Assembly: GCF_013170705.1 (NCBI RefSeq)
Contig: NZ_CP033334.1
Span: 4,379,501 to 4,443,500 of the forward strand
Source of the DNA: Mesorhizobium loti
Lineage (GTDB): Bacteria; Pseudomonadota; Alphaproteobacteria; Rhizobiales; Rhizobiaceae
DNA length: 64,000 bases
Direction: 5' to 3'
Position numbers and translations under genes: made by a program. The notes beneath the pieces are model-generated. The model searched no databases. It saw only the letters and a list, made by a program, of their open reading frames with translations, and was not told the DNA's origin. This document shows positions 47,402-56,547 of the stretch, one piece after another. How positions within the stretch are numbered: the stretch's first letter is position 1; every line of letters begins with the position of its first letter.

Positions 47402-48876
47402 GCCAGATGGTCTCCGATCAGGAACTGCAAGGCACGGTCGAGCCTGATATGCGGCAAGGAAAGCGTGACGCCCTCGGCCGTGCGCTCCAGCTTTGGCGGA
47501 CGGAACCGGACAAAGCGGATTGCCGGATCCTCGGAATCCTGCCTGTGGTCGGGCCCGGAGATGTCGAAAAGCGCATCAATTTTTTCCGGTAAGTCACCGG
47601 GAAATATAGCGGTTTCGGTCTTGCCGTCGAACGTCTCGCCGTTGATCCTCTCGCCGGCGATCGGCGTGCCGATAATGACCGGCAACGTCTCGCGGCCTTG
47701 CTTGACCGTGCCTTCTCGGGTCGCACGCACCGCCGCCATGGCCGCCACGTCGACGTCGGCGCCGGTGAAGTTCGCCCGTGCCACGGCGCGGTCGGCCAAC
47801 CGCCGTACGATTGCCTGCAACCGGTCATGGCTTTCATGGTGCAGGTGGTCGGCCTTCGTCGCGGCGACCAGGATGCGGTCGATGCGCCGCGAAAAGAAGT
47901 CGGTGAGGAAGTTGCTCCGGCCGGGACGAAAACAGCTGAGAATCTCGGTCACCGCGCGCTCGAGATCGGCCATGGCGCCAGGGCCGGCATTCAGCGCCTG
48001 CATGGCATCGATCAGCACGATCTGGCGGTCCAGCCGCGTAATGTGTTCGCGGAAGAAAGGTTTGACGACATGCGTCTTGTAAGCCTCGTAGCGCCTGTCC
48101 ATCATGGCGTGCAGTGACCCCGGGGGTGGACGCCTGTCGCCGAGGCCTGCCAGCGGGGCGAAAGTCAGAGCGGGGGAGCCTTCGAGATCTCCGGGCATCA
48201 GGAAACGGCCAGGCGGCAGGGTTGAAAGCGCCCGCTCGTCGAGTTTGCAGGCCTTGAGATAGGCGGCGAAGCTTTCGGCCAGGCGGCGTGCCGTCATTTC
48301 GTCGGCGTCGGCATTCGGGTCGATCCGCGCCGAGATCGCCCGCCAGGCCCGCGACAGATCCTCCCGCACCGGCAAAGCGGCCATCTCTATGGCCTCGCGT
48401 GAAAAATCGGTGAAGGATTTGCCAAGCAGCGGCAGGTCGAGCAGCCATTCGCCGGGGTAGTCGACGATGTCGACCGACAATTTGCCGGAAGAGAACATGC
48501 GGCTCCAGCCGGAGGCCGATTCGTATTCGATGGTCAGCCGCAGTTCAGAAATGGCCCGTGTCGAATCGGGCCAGACGCGGTCGTTGACCAATGCGGCGAT
48601 GTGGTCCTCGTATTGGAAGCGCGGCACGGCGTCGTCAGGTTGTTCTTCGAGGAAGGCGCGCGCGATGCGCCCGGATTTCTGTGCCTCGAACAATGGCAGG
48701 CGCCCGCCGTGGATCAGATTGTGGACCAGCGCGGAGATGAACACCGTCTTGCCCGCGCGGGAAAGGCCTGTGACGCCCAGTCTCAACGACGGAGAAAAAA
48801 GCCCTGTGGCGCGTCCCGACAGCGTATCGAGGGCAATTCTTGCCTCGTCGGTGATAGTGGTTAGCGATGATGCCAA
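47398..48876 (-). CDS. ycjX: YcjX (DUF463) family P-loop NTPase
   Basis: The 492-residue protein has the GTPase-like P-loop GLSRAGKTVFISALVH at about residues 36-51, IVDYPGEWLLDLPL as a Walker B/G3-like segment, and VAATKADHLH as the guanine-recognition motif. The family is called stress-induced and linked to membrane stress. The start is TTG at 48876, with no upstream ATG in frame. It is the first gene of the ycjX-ycjF pair. Confidence 0.9.
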   Translation of the reverse strand: MASSLTTITDEARIALDTLSGRATGLFSPSLRLGVTGLSRAGKTVFISALVHNLIHGGRLPLFEAQKSGRIARAFLEEQPDDAVPRFQYEDHIAALVNDRVWPDSTRAISELRLTIEYESASGWSRMFSSGKLSVDIVDYPGEWLLDLPLLGKSFTDFSREAIEMAALPVREDLSRAWRAISARIDPNADADEMTARRLAESFAAYLKACKLDERALSTLPPGRFLMPGDLEGSPALTFAPLAGLGDRRPPPGSLHAMMDRRYEAYKTHVVKPFFREHITRLDRQIVLIDAMQALNAGPGAMADLERAVTEILSCFRPGRSNFLTDFFSRRIDRILVAATKADHLHHESHDRLQAIVRRLADRAVARANFTGADVDVAAMAAVRATREGTVKQGRETLPVIIGTPIAGERINGETFDGKTETAIFPGDLPEKIDALFDISGPDHRQDSEDPAIRFVRFRPPKLERTAEGVTLSLPHIRLDRALQFLIGDHLA

Positions 48877-48952
48877 AATGTGCTCTCTCGGGCTTCGGTC
48901 CCTGCGATATAGGCCTTGGAACCCGGCTTTGAAATGGCGCCGGAAGGCGACA

Positions 48953-49456
48953 CTAGAGATCGGCCGGTGTCAGAAACGCTTCGAGATAACCCGCTTCCTG
49001 GGCTGCGTTCTTCAGAGCGTCAAGGAAACGCACGACCGCCAGGCCCGAAGTCGGGAAACCATGATTGAGCATTGCCCGTGCCGTCTCCTCGCCGTCGCCC
49101 GAGACCGCCATGGCAAGATCCTCCATCATCGGGTTGTGACCGATGACCAGCAGGGAACCCGGCCCGCCATGCTCCCGGATAAGGCGGAGATAGCCGGCCG
49201 CGTCTTCGCTGTAGAGCGTGTCGAAAAACAGCACCTTGCCGGTATCTGTCTGACCGGCCAGTCCTTCGAGCGTTTCCCTGGCGCGCCTGGCGTTGGAGCA
49301 CAATGTCAGGTCGGGGACATAGCCACGTGATCGCATGGCCGTGCCTACGATCTCGGCATCGGCGCGGCCCGATGCGTCGAGCGGGCGATCGAAATCGCGC
49401 ATTCCGGGCAGCGCCCAGCCGGCCTTGGCGTGTCGCAACAGATAGAGCCTGCTCAC
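48953..49456 (-). CDS. SixA-type phosphohistidine phosphatase
   Basis: The 167-residue histidine phosphatase has the active-site RHG-type LLRHAKAGW at the N-terminus, the second Arg in SNARRARETLE, and the catalytic His in VIGHNPMMEDLA. SixA homologues dephosphorylate Hpt domains. The start is GTG at 49456, with GGAGG 6 bp upstream; a longer frame from 49546 is not supported. Confidence 0.9.
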   Translation of the reverse strand: MSRLYLLRHAKAGWALPGMRDFDRPLDASGRADAEIVGTAMRSRGYVPDLTLCSNARRARETLEGLAGQTDTGKVLFFDTLYSEDAAGYLRLIREHGGPGSLLVIGHNPMMEDLAMAVSGDGEETARAMLNHGFPTSGLAVVRFLDALKNAAQEAGYLEAFLTPADL

Positions 49457-49729
49457 CCAACCTCCAATGATGCCGAAAGCCGAAGCCGCATCGCGATTAG
49501 CCACGAGAAGGGCGGTTCGCACAATGGTCCCGCGTTCTCCCGCCAATGAATTGCATGGGATGGGATCACAGGGGTGGTTCGCCTTGGCTATGGAATCGGC
49601 TGCGGCTCGCTTCAGCGGAGGCCGCCGGCGTACTTTAACAATTGCGTGAGTCGGTGGGCGATTGCGCTTGTGCAGGCGTCGACCGGCGAATATATAGGCG
49701 CCAAATTTGGGGCAGTTTGGGTGAGTCGA

Positions 49730-50146
49730 ATGAACGACATCGTTACCGCCGATTACGTACCCTCCGAAGACGAGCCGTTCATGAACGAACGGCAGAAATC
49801 CTACTTCCGCCTAAAGCTCGTCACCTGGAAAAATGACATACTGCGCGAAGCGCGCGAAACTCTCGAAATCCTTCAGCAAGAAAACGCCAACCACCCTGAC
49901 CTCGCCGACCGCGCCTCTTCGGAAACCGACCGCGCCATCGAGCTCAGGGCCCGCGATCGCCAGCGCAAGTTGATCTCGAAGATCGATTCGGCGCTGCAGC
50001 GCATCGATGAAGGCACTTACGGCTATTGCGAGGAAACCGGCGAGCCTATCGCGCTGAAGCGGCTTGATGCGCGTCCGATCGCCACCTTGTCGATCGAGGC
50101 GCAGGAACGACATGAGCGCCGCGAAAAAGTCTATCGCGACGACTGA
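49730..50146 (+). CDS. dksA: DksA family RNA polymerase-binding protein, cysteine-poor form
   Basis: The 138-residue protein has the coiled-coil N-terminal part (FRLKLVTWKNDILREARETLEIL) and the C-terminal finger region (EGTYGYCEETGEPIALKRL). Only C100 remains of the four zinc cysteines; the others are replaced by Thr/Ala/Glu/His-region residues, as in Cys-poor alphaproteobacterial DksA. It should modulate transcription with ppGpp at rRNA and other promoters. A strong terminator follows. Confidence 0.94.
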   Translation: MNDIVTADYVPSEDEPFMNERQKSYFRLKLVTWKNDILREARETLEILQQENANHPDLADRASSETDRAIELRARDRQRKLISKIDSALQRIDEGTYGYCEETGEPIALKRLDARPIATLSIEAQERHERREKVYRDD

Positions 50147-50200
50147 CATATTGCTTCGGGGCTGCGGTTCCGGGCAGTTACAACGAAGTTGAAAATCAAA

Positions 50201-50225
50201 ATGGCCGGGTTTCCCGGCCATTTTT
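50201..50225 (+). terminator. Intrinsic terminator after dksA
   Basis: TGGCCGGG and CCCGGCCA flank a TTT loop and are followed by a T-tract. The gene on the right is convergent. Confidence 0.9.
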
Positions 50226-50303
50226 CGTTGGTGCTTGGCTGGGCCAAAACCGGGCGACAGCGTACTCGAACTCGGCCAGGTGGCCGGCCGGCTCAGGCGC
50301 TTG

Positions 50304-51062
50304 TCATCTCTTCTGGCTTGAAAGTTCGCCCAGAAGCTTGGTCATTTCATCGTCGAGCGATTGCGGCGCCTTGGCTGCCGGTTTGCCCACCGGGCCGCCG
50401 GAGCGGGGCTGGTCCAGCGAAACCTCGAGTTCCTTCATCAGCGTGTCATCGATGCTGTCCTGCCTTGGCGGCGGCGGCGGCGGCGGTGGCACGTGCCTGA
50501 CGGCGTTGGCGGAGCCGTAGGCAGGCAGTGGCGTGACGTTGGCCGACTGATAGGTTTGCGCCGCCGGCTTCGGTGCGGGCGTCTGGGCTGGCGGTGGCGC
50601 CGCCGGGCGCTGGCGGGCAGGCGGTGCGGCAGTCATCGGCGGCGGAGGCGGTGTGGGACGTGCCGGTGCGGGAGCCGGCTTAGGCGGATGCGATTTTGTT
50701 GCCGGGGCCGTGGCGGCCGGGACGGGCTGCAGACCGCCATCTCCGGTCAGCGCCGGGCGGCGAGGCGCAGCCAGGCGGATGTCGCGTTCGACGACGACAT
50801 CGGTCGGGCCGCCGATCAGCAGCAGATGCTCGATGTCGTCGCGGCGCACCAGCACCAGCCGTCGATGGCTGTCGACAGCCGTGGCGTCCATGACGGCAAG
50901 CCGGGTCTTGCGGTTCCGTCCACCGGCGACAAACGTACCGAAGGTCAGGTTGCGCACGAGCCTGATGATGACGAGTACGATGACCAGCAGGATGAGCGCC
51001 GCGAAAGTCCATAGGAGTGCCGCCGCATAACCAGGGCCCGCCACGCTATCCAGCCACTGCAT
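50304..51062 (-). CDS. fliO: FliO-like flagellar biosynthesis protein with proline-rich tail
   Basis: The 252-residue protein has one membrane helix (residues ~13-38, ALLWTFAALILLVIVLVII) and a FliO-type beta domain (RLAVMDATAVDSHRRLVLVRRDD, HLLLIGGPTDVVVERDI). It continues into a ~130-residue Pro/Ala-rich cytoplasmic tail. FliO helps assemble the flagellar export gate with FliP, FliQ and FliR. No other flagellar gene is in this window. The start follows AGGGGAAACC. Confidence 0.8.
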   Translation of the reverse strand: MQWLDSVAGPGYAAALLWTFAALILLVIVLVIIRLVRNLTFGTFVAGGRNRKTRLAVMDATAVDSHRRLVLVRRDDIEHLLLIGGPTDVVVERDIRLAAPRRPALTGDGGLQPVPAATAPATKSHPPKPAPAPARPTPPPPPMTAAPPARQRPAAPPPAQTPAPKPAAQTYQSANVTPLPAYGSANAVRHVPPPPPPPPRQDSIDDTLMKELEVSLDQPRSGGPVGKPAAKAPQSLDDEMTKLLGELSSQKR

Positions 51063-51240
51063 TGGTTTCCCCTGATCGGTTTGGAAAGTGACGCGACACT
51101 AGACCGTTGCGGCTGGCCACCGCAAGTTGCCTTTCACGCATCGTGAACAGCTTGAAACACTCTACGGCCGGCAGGCATCATTTTTATCTGACATTTGCCG
51201 CCCGGGCCTTTTCCGGACTAGGAGAATGTGATTCAACCGG

Positions 51241-51352
51241 CTAAAGCGCGTCGCGCTGAAACGGATTCATGCGACGCGCTTCAGGTCCTTGTGTTTCATG
51301 CGTGTCGTTTTCCCAAAACCGAAGTCATTTTTGGGCGACATGCATTAGGGGC
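51241..51352. repeat. Palindromic intergenic element, family B, copy 1 (upstream of cckA)
   Basis: Two hairpins are clear: GCGCGTCGC/GCGACGCGC (51246-51279) and, further on, CCCAAAA/TTTTGGG (51312-51335) extended by GTGTCG/CGACAT. The element ends 37 bp before the cckA start, so it probably lies in the cckA promoter or 5' UTR. Copy 2 is downstream of cckA. Confidence 0.8.
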
Positions 51353-51389
51353 GGGTGTCGGAACAGCGGACTTCACGAGCAGGGGGCAT

Positions 51390-53966
51390 ATGGCCAAGGA
51401 AGCGCGCGGCGATTTCTATCCGGTACCGATCGTCGACCAGAACACGCGACCGGGCGCGGTCACCCGGCTCATCATCTTCATCGTCGTTCTGACGGGGGCG
51501 GCGATCGTCTTCGGGCTGTTCCGCGAGCGCCTAGGCGATCCGTTCCTGCTCGGCATGCTGGGCGTGCTGGCAATGATCGGCGTCGGCTTCCTGTTCGCGA
51601 CGGCGATCGGCTTCGTACAGGTCACGCCGCGCTCGACCGGCGATGAGCTGTCCAAGGCTTTCGTCGATTCCATGTCGCAAGGCCTGCTGGTGACGGACAC
51701 CAAGGGCCGCGTCGTCTACGCCAACCGGGCCTATGCCGACATGACCGGAGCCTCCTCGGCCGCCGACCTGAAGACGGTCGAAGGGCTGCTTTCGGATGTT
51801 CCCGAGGCTTCGGTGACCATTTACCGGCTGGCCTCCGGCCTGCGTGACGGCCAGCCCGGCGACGGCGAGTTCCGGCTCGCGCAATCGATCCGGCCCGGCG
51901 CCGAACCGGGTGCCCGCTGGTACAGGGCGCGCGCCCGAACCTTCAGCGTTCCGGGCCAGCGGCTGCCGATGCTGGCCTGGCAACTCGCCGATATTTCGCA
52001 GGAACGGGCCGAGCAGGAGCGTTTCTTCCTCGACCTGCAGAAGGCCATCGACCATCTCGATCATGCCCCGGCCGGCTTCTTTTCCGCCGACCAGGACGGC
52101 CGCGTCACCTATATCAACGCCACGCTCGCGGAGTGGCTCGGCATTGATCTCGCCAGTTTCACGCCGGGCGCCGTGACCTTGCCGGATATCGTTGCCGGTG
52201 ATGGCATGGCGCTGGTGCGCTCGGTCAAGGCCGATCCCGGCACGACGCGCAACGCGGTCATCGATCTCGACCTGACAACGATGACGGGAGAGGCGCTCCC
52301 GGTGCGTTTCATGCATCGCGTTTCGGCCAGCCGCGAAGGTGTCGGCGGCCCGACGCGCACGATCGTGCTTAACCGCACGCAAGGCGAGGATGCGTCGGCC
52401 GATCTGCGCGCTTCGGAAGTGCGCTTCACCCGCTTCTTCAATTCTACGCCGATGGCCATCGCGGGTGTCGATGCCAGCGGGCGCATCCTGCGCACCAATG
52501 CGCCCTTCCTGTCGCTGTTTTCCTCGGTCGTCGACCGGGACGCCGTGGATCGCCGCGTGCGGCTCGATACGGTGATCCATGAGCGCGACCGGCCGGCCTT
52601 TGCCGCCGCATTCGAGAAAGCCCGCCAGCGGCAGGCCGACATCGAGCCGATCGACACCGTGCTGCCCGGCAACGAAGAGCGGCATATCCGGTTTTACGTC
52701 AACGCCGTCGCCGACGGCACCGGTGGCGAGGGCGCTGAGGAATCGGCCATCGTCTACGCCGTCGAGACGACCGAGCAGAAGGCACTCGAAGGGCAGATGG
52801 CGCAGAGCCAGAAAATGCAGGCGGTTGGCCAGCTCGCCGGCGGTATCGCCCACGATTTCAACAATGTGCTGACCGCCATCATCATGGCGTCGGACCTGCT
52901 CCTGACCAATCACCGGCCGTCGGATCCGTCCTTCCCCGACATCATGAACATCAAGCAGAACGCCAACCGGGCCGCTTCGCTGGTCAGGCAGTTGCTGGCC
53001 TTCTCGCGCAAGCAGACGCTGCGGCCGGAGGTGCTGAACCTGACTGACGTGCTTGCCGATCTCAGGATGCTGCTTGCCCGCCTCGTCGGCAATGACATCA
53101 AGCTGAAGGTCGACCACGGCCGCGACCTGTGGCCGGTCAAGGTCGATATCGGCCAGTTCGAGCAGGTGGTGGTCAATTTGGCGGTCAATGCGCGCGACGC
53201 GATGCCGGCCGGCGGCGATCTCACCGTGCGCACCCGCAACGTGACCGCCGAGGAGTGCAAGACCTTCTCCTACCGCGAACTCGCCGCGGCCGACTACGTC
53301 GTGGTCGAAGTCGAGGATACCGGCAGCGGCATCGCGCCTGATGTGCTGAAGAAGATCTTCGAGCCGTTCTTCACCACCAAGGAGGTCGGCAAGGGCACGG
53401 GCCTTGGCTTGTCCATGGTCTACGGCATCATCAAGCAGACCGGCGGCTTCATTTTCTGCGATTCCGAAGTCGGCAAGGGGTCGACCTTCCGCATCTTCCT
53501 GCCGCGTCACATCGCGGAGGCAAAAAAAGCAGCCGAGCCCGGGGAGGCGCCGAGCGCCGCGCCGGTCAAGCCGGTCGACAGCACCAAGGACCTGTCCGGG
53601 TCGGCCACGGTGCTGCTGGTCGAGGACGAGGACGCCGTGCGCATGGGCGGCGTGCGGGCCCTGACCTCGCGCGGCTATACCGTGCACGAGGCATCATCCG
53701 GCGTCGAGGCGCTGGAAGTGTTCGAAGCGCTGGGCGGCAAGGTCGACATCGTCGTCTCGGACGTGGTGATGCCCGAAATGGACGGGCCGACCCTGCTTGG
53801 TGAATTGCGCAAGCGCCAGCCCGACATCAAGTTCGTCTTCGTGTCGGGATATGCCGAGGACGCATTCGCCAGGAACCTGCCGGCCGAGGCGCATTTCGGC
53901 TTCCTGCCGAAGCCGTTCTCGCTCAAGCAACTGGCAACGATCGTCAAGGACATGCTTGAGTCCTAG
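51390..53966 (+). CDS. cckA: CckA-type hybrid histidine kinase
   Basis: The 858-residue protein has two membrane helices (about residues 25-43 and 52-75), then PAS-like regions from ~90 to ~470. A HisKA domain with H488 ([12 protein letters not shown]), an HATPase domain ([36 protein letters not shown]) and a C-terminal receiver with D791 ([11 protein letters not shown]) complete it. The layout is that of CckA, which feeds ChpT and the cell-cycle regulator CtrA. The ATG at 51390 has AGGGGG upstream; the frame continues into the repeat element but is not expected to be translated. Confidence 0.93.
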   Translation: MAKEARGDFYPVPIVDQNTRPGAVTRLIIFIVVLTGAAIVFGLFRERLGDPFLLGMLGVLAMIGVGFLFATAIGFVQVTPRSTGDELSKAFVDSMSQGLLVTDTKGRVVYANRAYADMTGASSAADLKTVEGLLSDVPEASVTIYRLASGLRDGQPGDGEFRLAQSIRPGAEPGARWYRARARTFSVPGQRLPMLAWQLADISQERAEQERFFLDLQKAIDHLDHAPAGFFSADQDGRVTYINATLAEWLGIDLASFTPGAVTLPDIVAGDGMALVRSVKADPGTTRNAVIDLDLTTMTGEALPVRFMHRVSASREGVGGPTRTIVLNRTQGEDASADLRASEVRFTRFFNSTPMAIAGVDASGRILRTNAPFLSLFSSVVDRDAVDRRVRLDTVIHERDRPAFAAAFEKARQRQADIEPIDTVLPGNEERHIRFYVNAVADGTGGEGAEESAIVYAVETTEQKALEGQMAQSQKMQAVGQLAGGIAHDFNNVLTAIIMASDLLLTNHRPSDPSFPDIMNIKQNANRAASLVRQLLAFSRKQTLRPEVLNLTDVLADLRMLLARLVGNDIKLKVDHGRDLWPVKVDIGQFEQVVVNLAVNARDAMPAGGDLTVRTRNVTAEECKTFSYRELAAADYVVVEVEDTGSGIAPDVLKKIFEPFFTTKEVGKGTGLGLSMVYGIIKQTGGFIFCDSEVGKGSTFRIFLPRHIAEAKKAAEPGEAPSAAPVKPVDSTKDLSGSATVLLVEDEDAVRMGGVRALTSRGYTVHEASSGVEALEVFEALGGKVDIVVSDVVMPEMDGPTLLGELRKRQPDIKFVFVSGYAEDAFARNLPAEAHFGFLPKPFSLKQLATIVKDMLES

Positions 53967-54066
53967 AACGCGTCTGTAAGGGATCCGTGCGCCGCGCTTC
54001 GGGTCTTTGCTTTTGTGCATGGCGTTCGCCCGAACGGAGGTCGCTTTTAGGCGGCATGCATCAGGC
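53967..54066. repeat. Palindromic intergenic element, family B, copy 2 (downstream of cckA)
   Basis: A diverged relative of 51241-51352 in the same orientation, with matching blocks ACGCGTC, GCGCTTC, TTTGTGCATG, CCCGAACGGAGGTCGCTTTTAG and GGCATGCATCAGG. It starts at the cckA stop codon. Confidence 0.7.
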
Positions 54067-54150
54067 GCTTCCGCTTCTCTGCCCTTGTGCGACGCCCTCA
54101 CAACGCCATGATTGCGGGTGAAGGAGCGAGCGGGCTTGGGGGAGCAACTG

Positions 54151-54864
54151 TTGACGCCACACATCGAAGCACACAGAGGCGATTACGCCGATATGGTGCT
54201 GTTACCGGGTGATCCGCAGCGCGCCGAATGGATGGCGCGGACATTTCTGGAAGCACCACGCTGCGTCAATAGCAGGCGGGGTGCTCTCGGCTTTACCGGC
54301 CTGTTTCGCGGCCAGCCCATCAGCATTCAGGCGACGGGTATCGGTGTTTCATCATTCCTGATTTATGCTCAGGAATTACTTGACTATTATGGCGCCAGAA
54401 CGCTGATCCGCACCGGCACCTGCGGTAGCCTGAGCGCCAAGGCAAAGCTGCGCAGTCTTGTCATTTCGCAATCGGTTCGGCCCGAAAGCGCTCAAAGCGG
54501 TCAAGTCTTCGGCCTTTACGGAACCGCTGCCGGTCCGGATCCGACGCTGCTGGCCCGTGCCTTGGCCAAGGCGGCCGAACTCGGCATCGAACATCACGCC
54601 GGCCTGACACTTTGCAGCGACATCTTCCACCACCCGGACGGGCGCACCCGATTTGCGGAGGCCCAGGCGGCAGGAGCGCTGGCGGTGGATATGGAAACCA
54701 GCGCGCTTTACCGAATAGCCAGGCATTTCGGGGCCAGTGCACTGTCGATCTGCACGGTGGTCGACAATATCGAGACCGGTGAGCTGACCGACTATTCAGA
54801 ACGTCAGCAGCTTTTTACGGACATGACCCGGCTGGCGCTCGAAATCGCTGGGGAGGGCCGCTAA
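54151..54864 (+). CDS. deoD: Purine-nucleoside phosphorylase, DeoD type
   Basis: The 237-residue hexameric-type phosphorylase begins TPHIEAHRGDYADMVLLPGDP, matching E. coli DeoD. It has the RTGTCGSL phosphate/ribose site, MET (DMETSALY) for ribose, and the catalytic Asp and Arg in CTVVDNIETGELTDYSER. It splits purine nucleosides to base and ribose 1-phosphate. The TTG at 54151 is chosen because GGGGGAG lies six bases upstream and the N-terminus then aligns with the family. Confidence 0.93.
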   Translation: MTPHIEAHRGDYADMVLLPGDPQRAEWMARTFLEAPRCVNSRRGALGFTGLFRGQPISIQATGIGVSSFLIYAQELLDYYGARTLIRTGTCGSLSAKAKLRSLVISQSVRPESAQSGQVFGLYGTAAGPDPTLLARALAKAAELGIEHHAGLTLCSDIFHHPDGRTRFAEAQAAGALAVDMETSALYRIARHFGASALSICTVVDNIETGELTDYSERQQLFTDMTRLALEIAGEGR

Positions 54865-54953
54865 AGCAATTCACCATTTCACGGAAACGGCGAACTGCTC
54901 CAACTATTTGTTTTCGCGCAATTCCGGACGGAGAACCGTTTCCTGGAATTGCT
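54865..54953. repeat. Palindromic intergenic element, family A, copy 2
   Basis: The element fills the gap between the deoD and RHH stop codons. Its right half is a hairpin with GCAATTCC/GGAATTGC and CGG/CCG arms (54915-54953); shared words with 38161-38262 are TTTCACGGAAACG, CGCAATTC and TGGAATTGCTC. Confidence 0.8.
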
Positions 54954-55259
54954 CTAGGCCGCTTCTCGATTAGGCGCCATCCGCTCGTCCAGGTCGGGCC
55001 GGTGGCCGCGCAGATAGAGCGCGCAGGTGGTGCGCAGCATGGACGCGAAATTGGGGATTTCGCCGTTGATCTCGATGGCTTCGTCGTACAACTTCGAGAT
55101 GAATTTGGGCGTCGTCAGGTTCTGGCTTTCGGCGATTTCGTCAAGCAGGGCCCAGAACGTCGCCTCGAGCTGGATGCTGGTCGAATGTCCATCAATGCGG
55201 ATCGACCGGTTGATCTGGCGATAGCCTTCCGGATCCTGTGCGGCAAAGACTCTGCACAT
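54954..55259 (-). CDS. Ribbon-helix-helix domain protein
   Basis: The 101-residue protein contains a single RHH_4-type fold (RSIRIDGHSTSIQLEATFWALLDEIAE and TPKFISKLYDEA). RHH proteins bind DNA as dimers. Here the helical N-terminus is longer than in antitoxins, and there is no toxin neighbour. The start follows GGGAGGTAACG, within the end of an upstream 43-codon ORF, so the two may be coupled. Its TAG stop is at the edge of a palindromic element. Confidence 0.85.
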   Translation of the reverse strand: MCRVFAAQDPEGYRQINRSIRIDGHSTSIQLEATFWALLDEIAESQNLTTPKFISKLYDEAIEINGEIPNFASMLRTTCALYLRGHRPDLDERMAPNREAA

Positions 55260-55261
55260 CG

Positions 55262-55393
55262 TTACCTCCCGTTTTTGTTGGTCTTGGGTGCCGACTCGGT
55301 GGCCGACGCCTTTTTTGACACTGCCTGCGGTTTCATCTTCGACCGGACGGCCGACAACGGCAATCGGACTTTCGTCCTTAGATGAAGCGACAT
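55262..55393 (-). CDS. Putative 43-residue basic small protein upstream of the RHH gene
   Basis: The ORF begins with ATG preceded by AGGAAAAACGGTA and encodes a Lys/Arg-rich peptide starting MSLHLRTKVRLPLSAVRSK. Its TAA stop lies 2 bp before the RHH start codon, and the RHH ribosome binding site is inside its last codons. This spacing fits a coupled two-gene unit. There is no recognised family and translation is unproven. Confidence 0.4.
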   Translation of the reverse strand: MSLHLRTKVRLPLSAVRSKMKPQAVSKKASATESAPKTNKNGR

Positions 55394-55492
55394 TACCGTT
55401 TTTCCTATCCTACACGTGGTAATCGGCTGCCACCACCTTTCTTCGCCGGCGCGCATAATCACTTCTAAAGCATGAAAGCTGCGGAGTCTGAT

Positions 55493-55888
55493 TTGGCGAA
55501 GGCGATCCACACCATGATCCGGGTTCTCGACGAGGCCCGGTCCATCGATTTCTACACCAAGGCCTTCAGCCTTGAGGTCGCCCAGCGACTGGATTTTGAG
55601 ACGTTCACGCTGATCTATCTCAGCAATGCCGATACCCCCTTCGAAGTGGAATTGACCGTCAACAAGGGGCGGCAGGAGCCTTATGCGCTTGGCGACGGCT
55701 ATGGTCACCTCGCGGTGTCGGTCGCCGATCTCGACGGCGAACACGATCGGCTCGGCGCGCTCGGCCTCAATCCGAAGAAGATCGTCGAGTTCAACCATGA
55801 CGGGTCGCGCATCGCCCGGTTCTTCTTCATCGAGGATCCCGACGGTTACAAGATCGAGGTCCTGCAGCGTGGAGGGCGCTTCCAATAG
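55493..55888 (+). CDS. VOC/glyoxalase I-like protein
   Basis: The 131-residue protein is a glyoxalase-fold metal enzyme. Ligands expected for glyoxalase I are visible: His in AIHTMIRVLD, Glu in FEVELTVN, His in GYGHLAVSV and Glu in YKIEVLQ. It would convert the methylglyoxal-glutathione adduct to lactoylglutathione. The TTG at 55493 has GCGGAG seven bases upstream and gives the MAKAIHTMIRVL start common in the family. The ATG at 55472 is alternative. Confidence 0.85.
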   Translation: MAKAIHTMIRVLDEARSIDFYTKAFSLEVAQRLDFETFTLIYLSNADTPFEVELTVNKGRQEPYALGDGYGHLAVSVADLDGEHDRLGALGLNPKKIVEFNHDGSRIARFFFIEDPDGYKIEVLQRGGRFQ

Positions 55889-55968
55889 GGGGACAACCAG
55901 CCGCGCGCACCGCTCGGCGCCAGCAACGGCACCCTCAAGGGGTGCGAACAGCAAGCAGGGAGGAAACT

Positions 55969-56499
55969 ATGGTCACGATTTATGAGAGGAAGCCCGGCCT
56001 GTCACGGCGCGAGCTTCTCAAGCGCGGCGGCGTCGGTGCGCTGCTTGTCATTTCAGGCAGCGCCATCATCAGCCCGGAGCACGCCTGGGGCCTGGAAACC
56101 TCGGCGCTGAAGCCCGAGACGATGGCGACGCTGATCCAGGTCGCTCGCGACATCTATCCGCACGACCAGGTGCCGGACAAATATTACGCCATCGCCGTCA
56201 AGGGCCATGACGAGACAGCCGCCAAGGATCCCGCTCACAAGGAACTGATCGAGAAAGGCATTGCCGAACTCGACCAGAAGGCCGGCAAGGGCGGTTATCG
56301 TGGGCTCGGCTGGGAAGAGCAGCGTGTGGCGCTGCTCACCGAAATAGAGAAGACGCCTTTCTTCCAGGCGGTGCGCGGCGGCCTCGTCGTCAGTCTCTAC
56401 AACCAGAAAGAGGTGTGGCCGATCTTCGGCTATGAGGGCGAGTCCTACTCCAAGGGCGGCTACATCGCGCGCGGTTTCAACGACATCGAGTGGCTCTGA
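55969..56499 (+). CDS. Tat-exported gluconate 2-dehydrogenase subunit 3-like protein
   Basis: The 176-residue protein has a twin-arginine signal (LSRRELLKRGG, hydrophobic stretch to about residue 40). The remaining domain is of the gluconate 2-dehydrogenase subunit 3 family. In such complexes this small subunit carries the Tat signal and exports the folded FAD subunit with it. The GMC oxidoreductase gene follows 48 bp downstream and lacks its own signal peptide. The start follows GGGAGG. Confidence 0.9.
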   Translation: MVTIYERKPGLSRRELLKRGGVGALLVISGSAIISPEHAWGLETSALKPETMATLIQVARDIYPHDQVPDKYYAIAVKGHDETAAKDPAHKELIEKGIAELDQKAGKGGYRGLGWEEQRVALLTEIEKTPFFQAVRGGLVVSLYNQKEVWPIFGYEGESYSKGGYIARGFNDIEWL

Positions 56500-56547
56500 G
56501 CCACTCTGTCCGCAACCGCTTTTTGACCGATCTCATGGGAGGAAACC

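Noticed and set aside
51228..51389. 54-codon N-terminal extension of cckA
   Set aside because: It consists of palindromic repeat-element sequence; the ATG at 51390 has a strong ribosome binding site and the right position relative to the first membrane helix.
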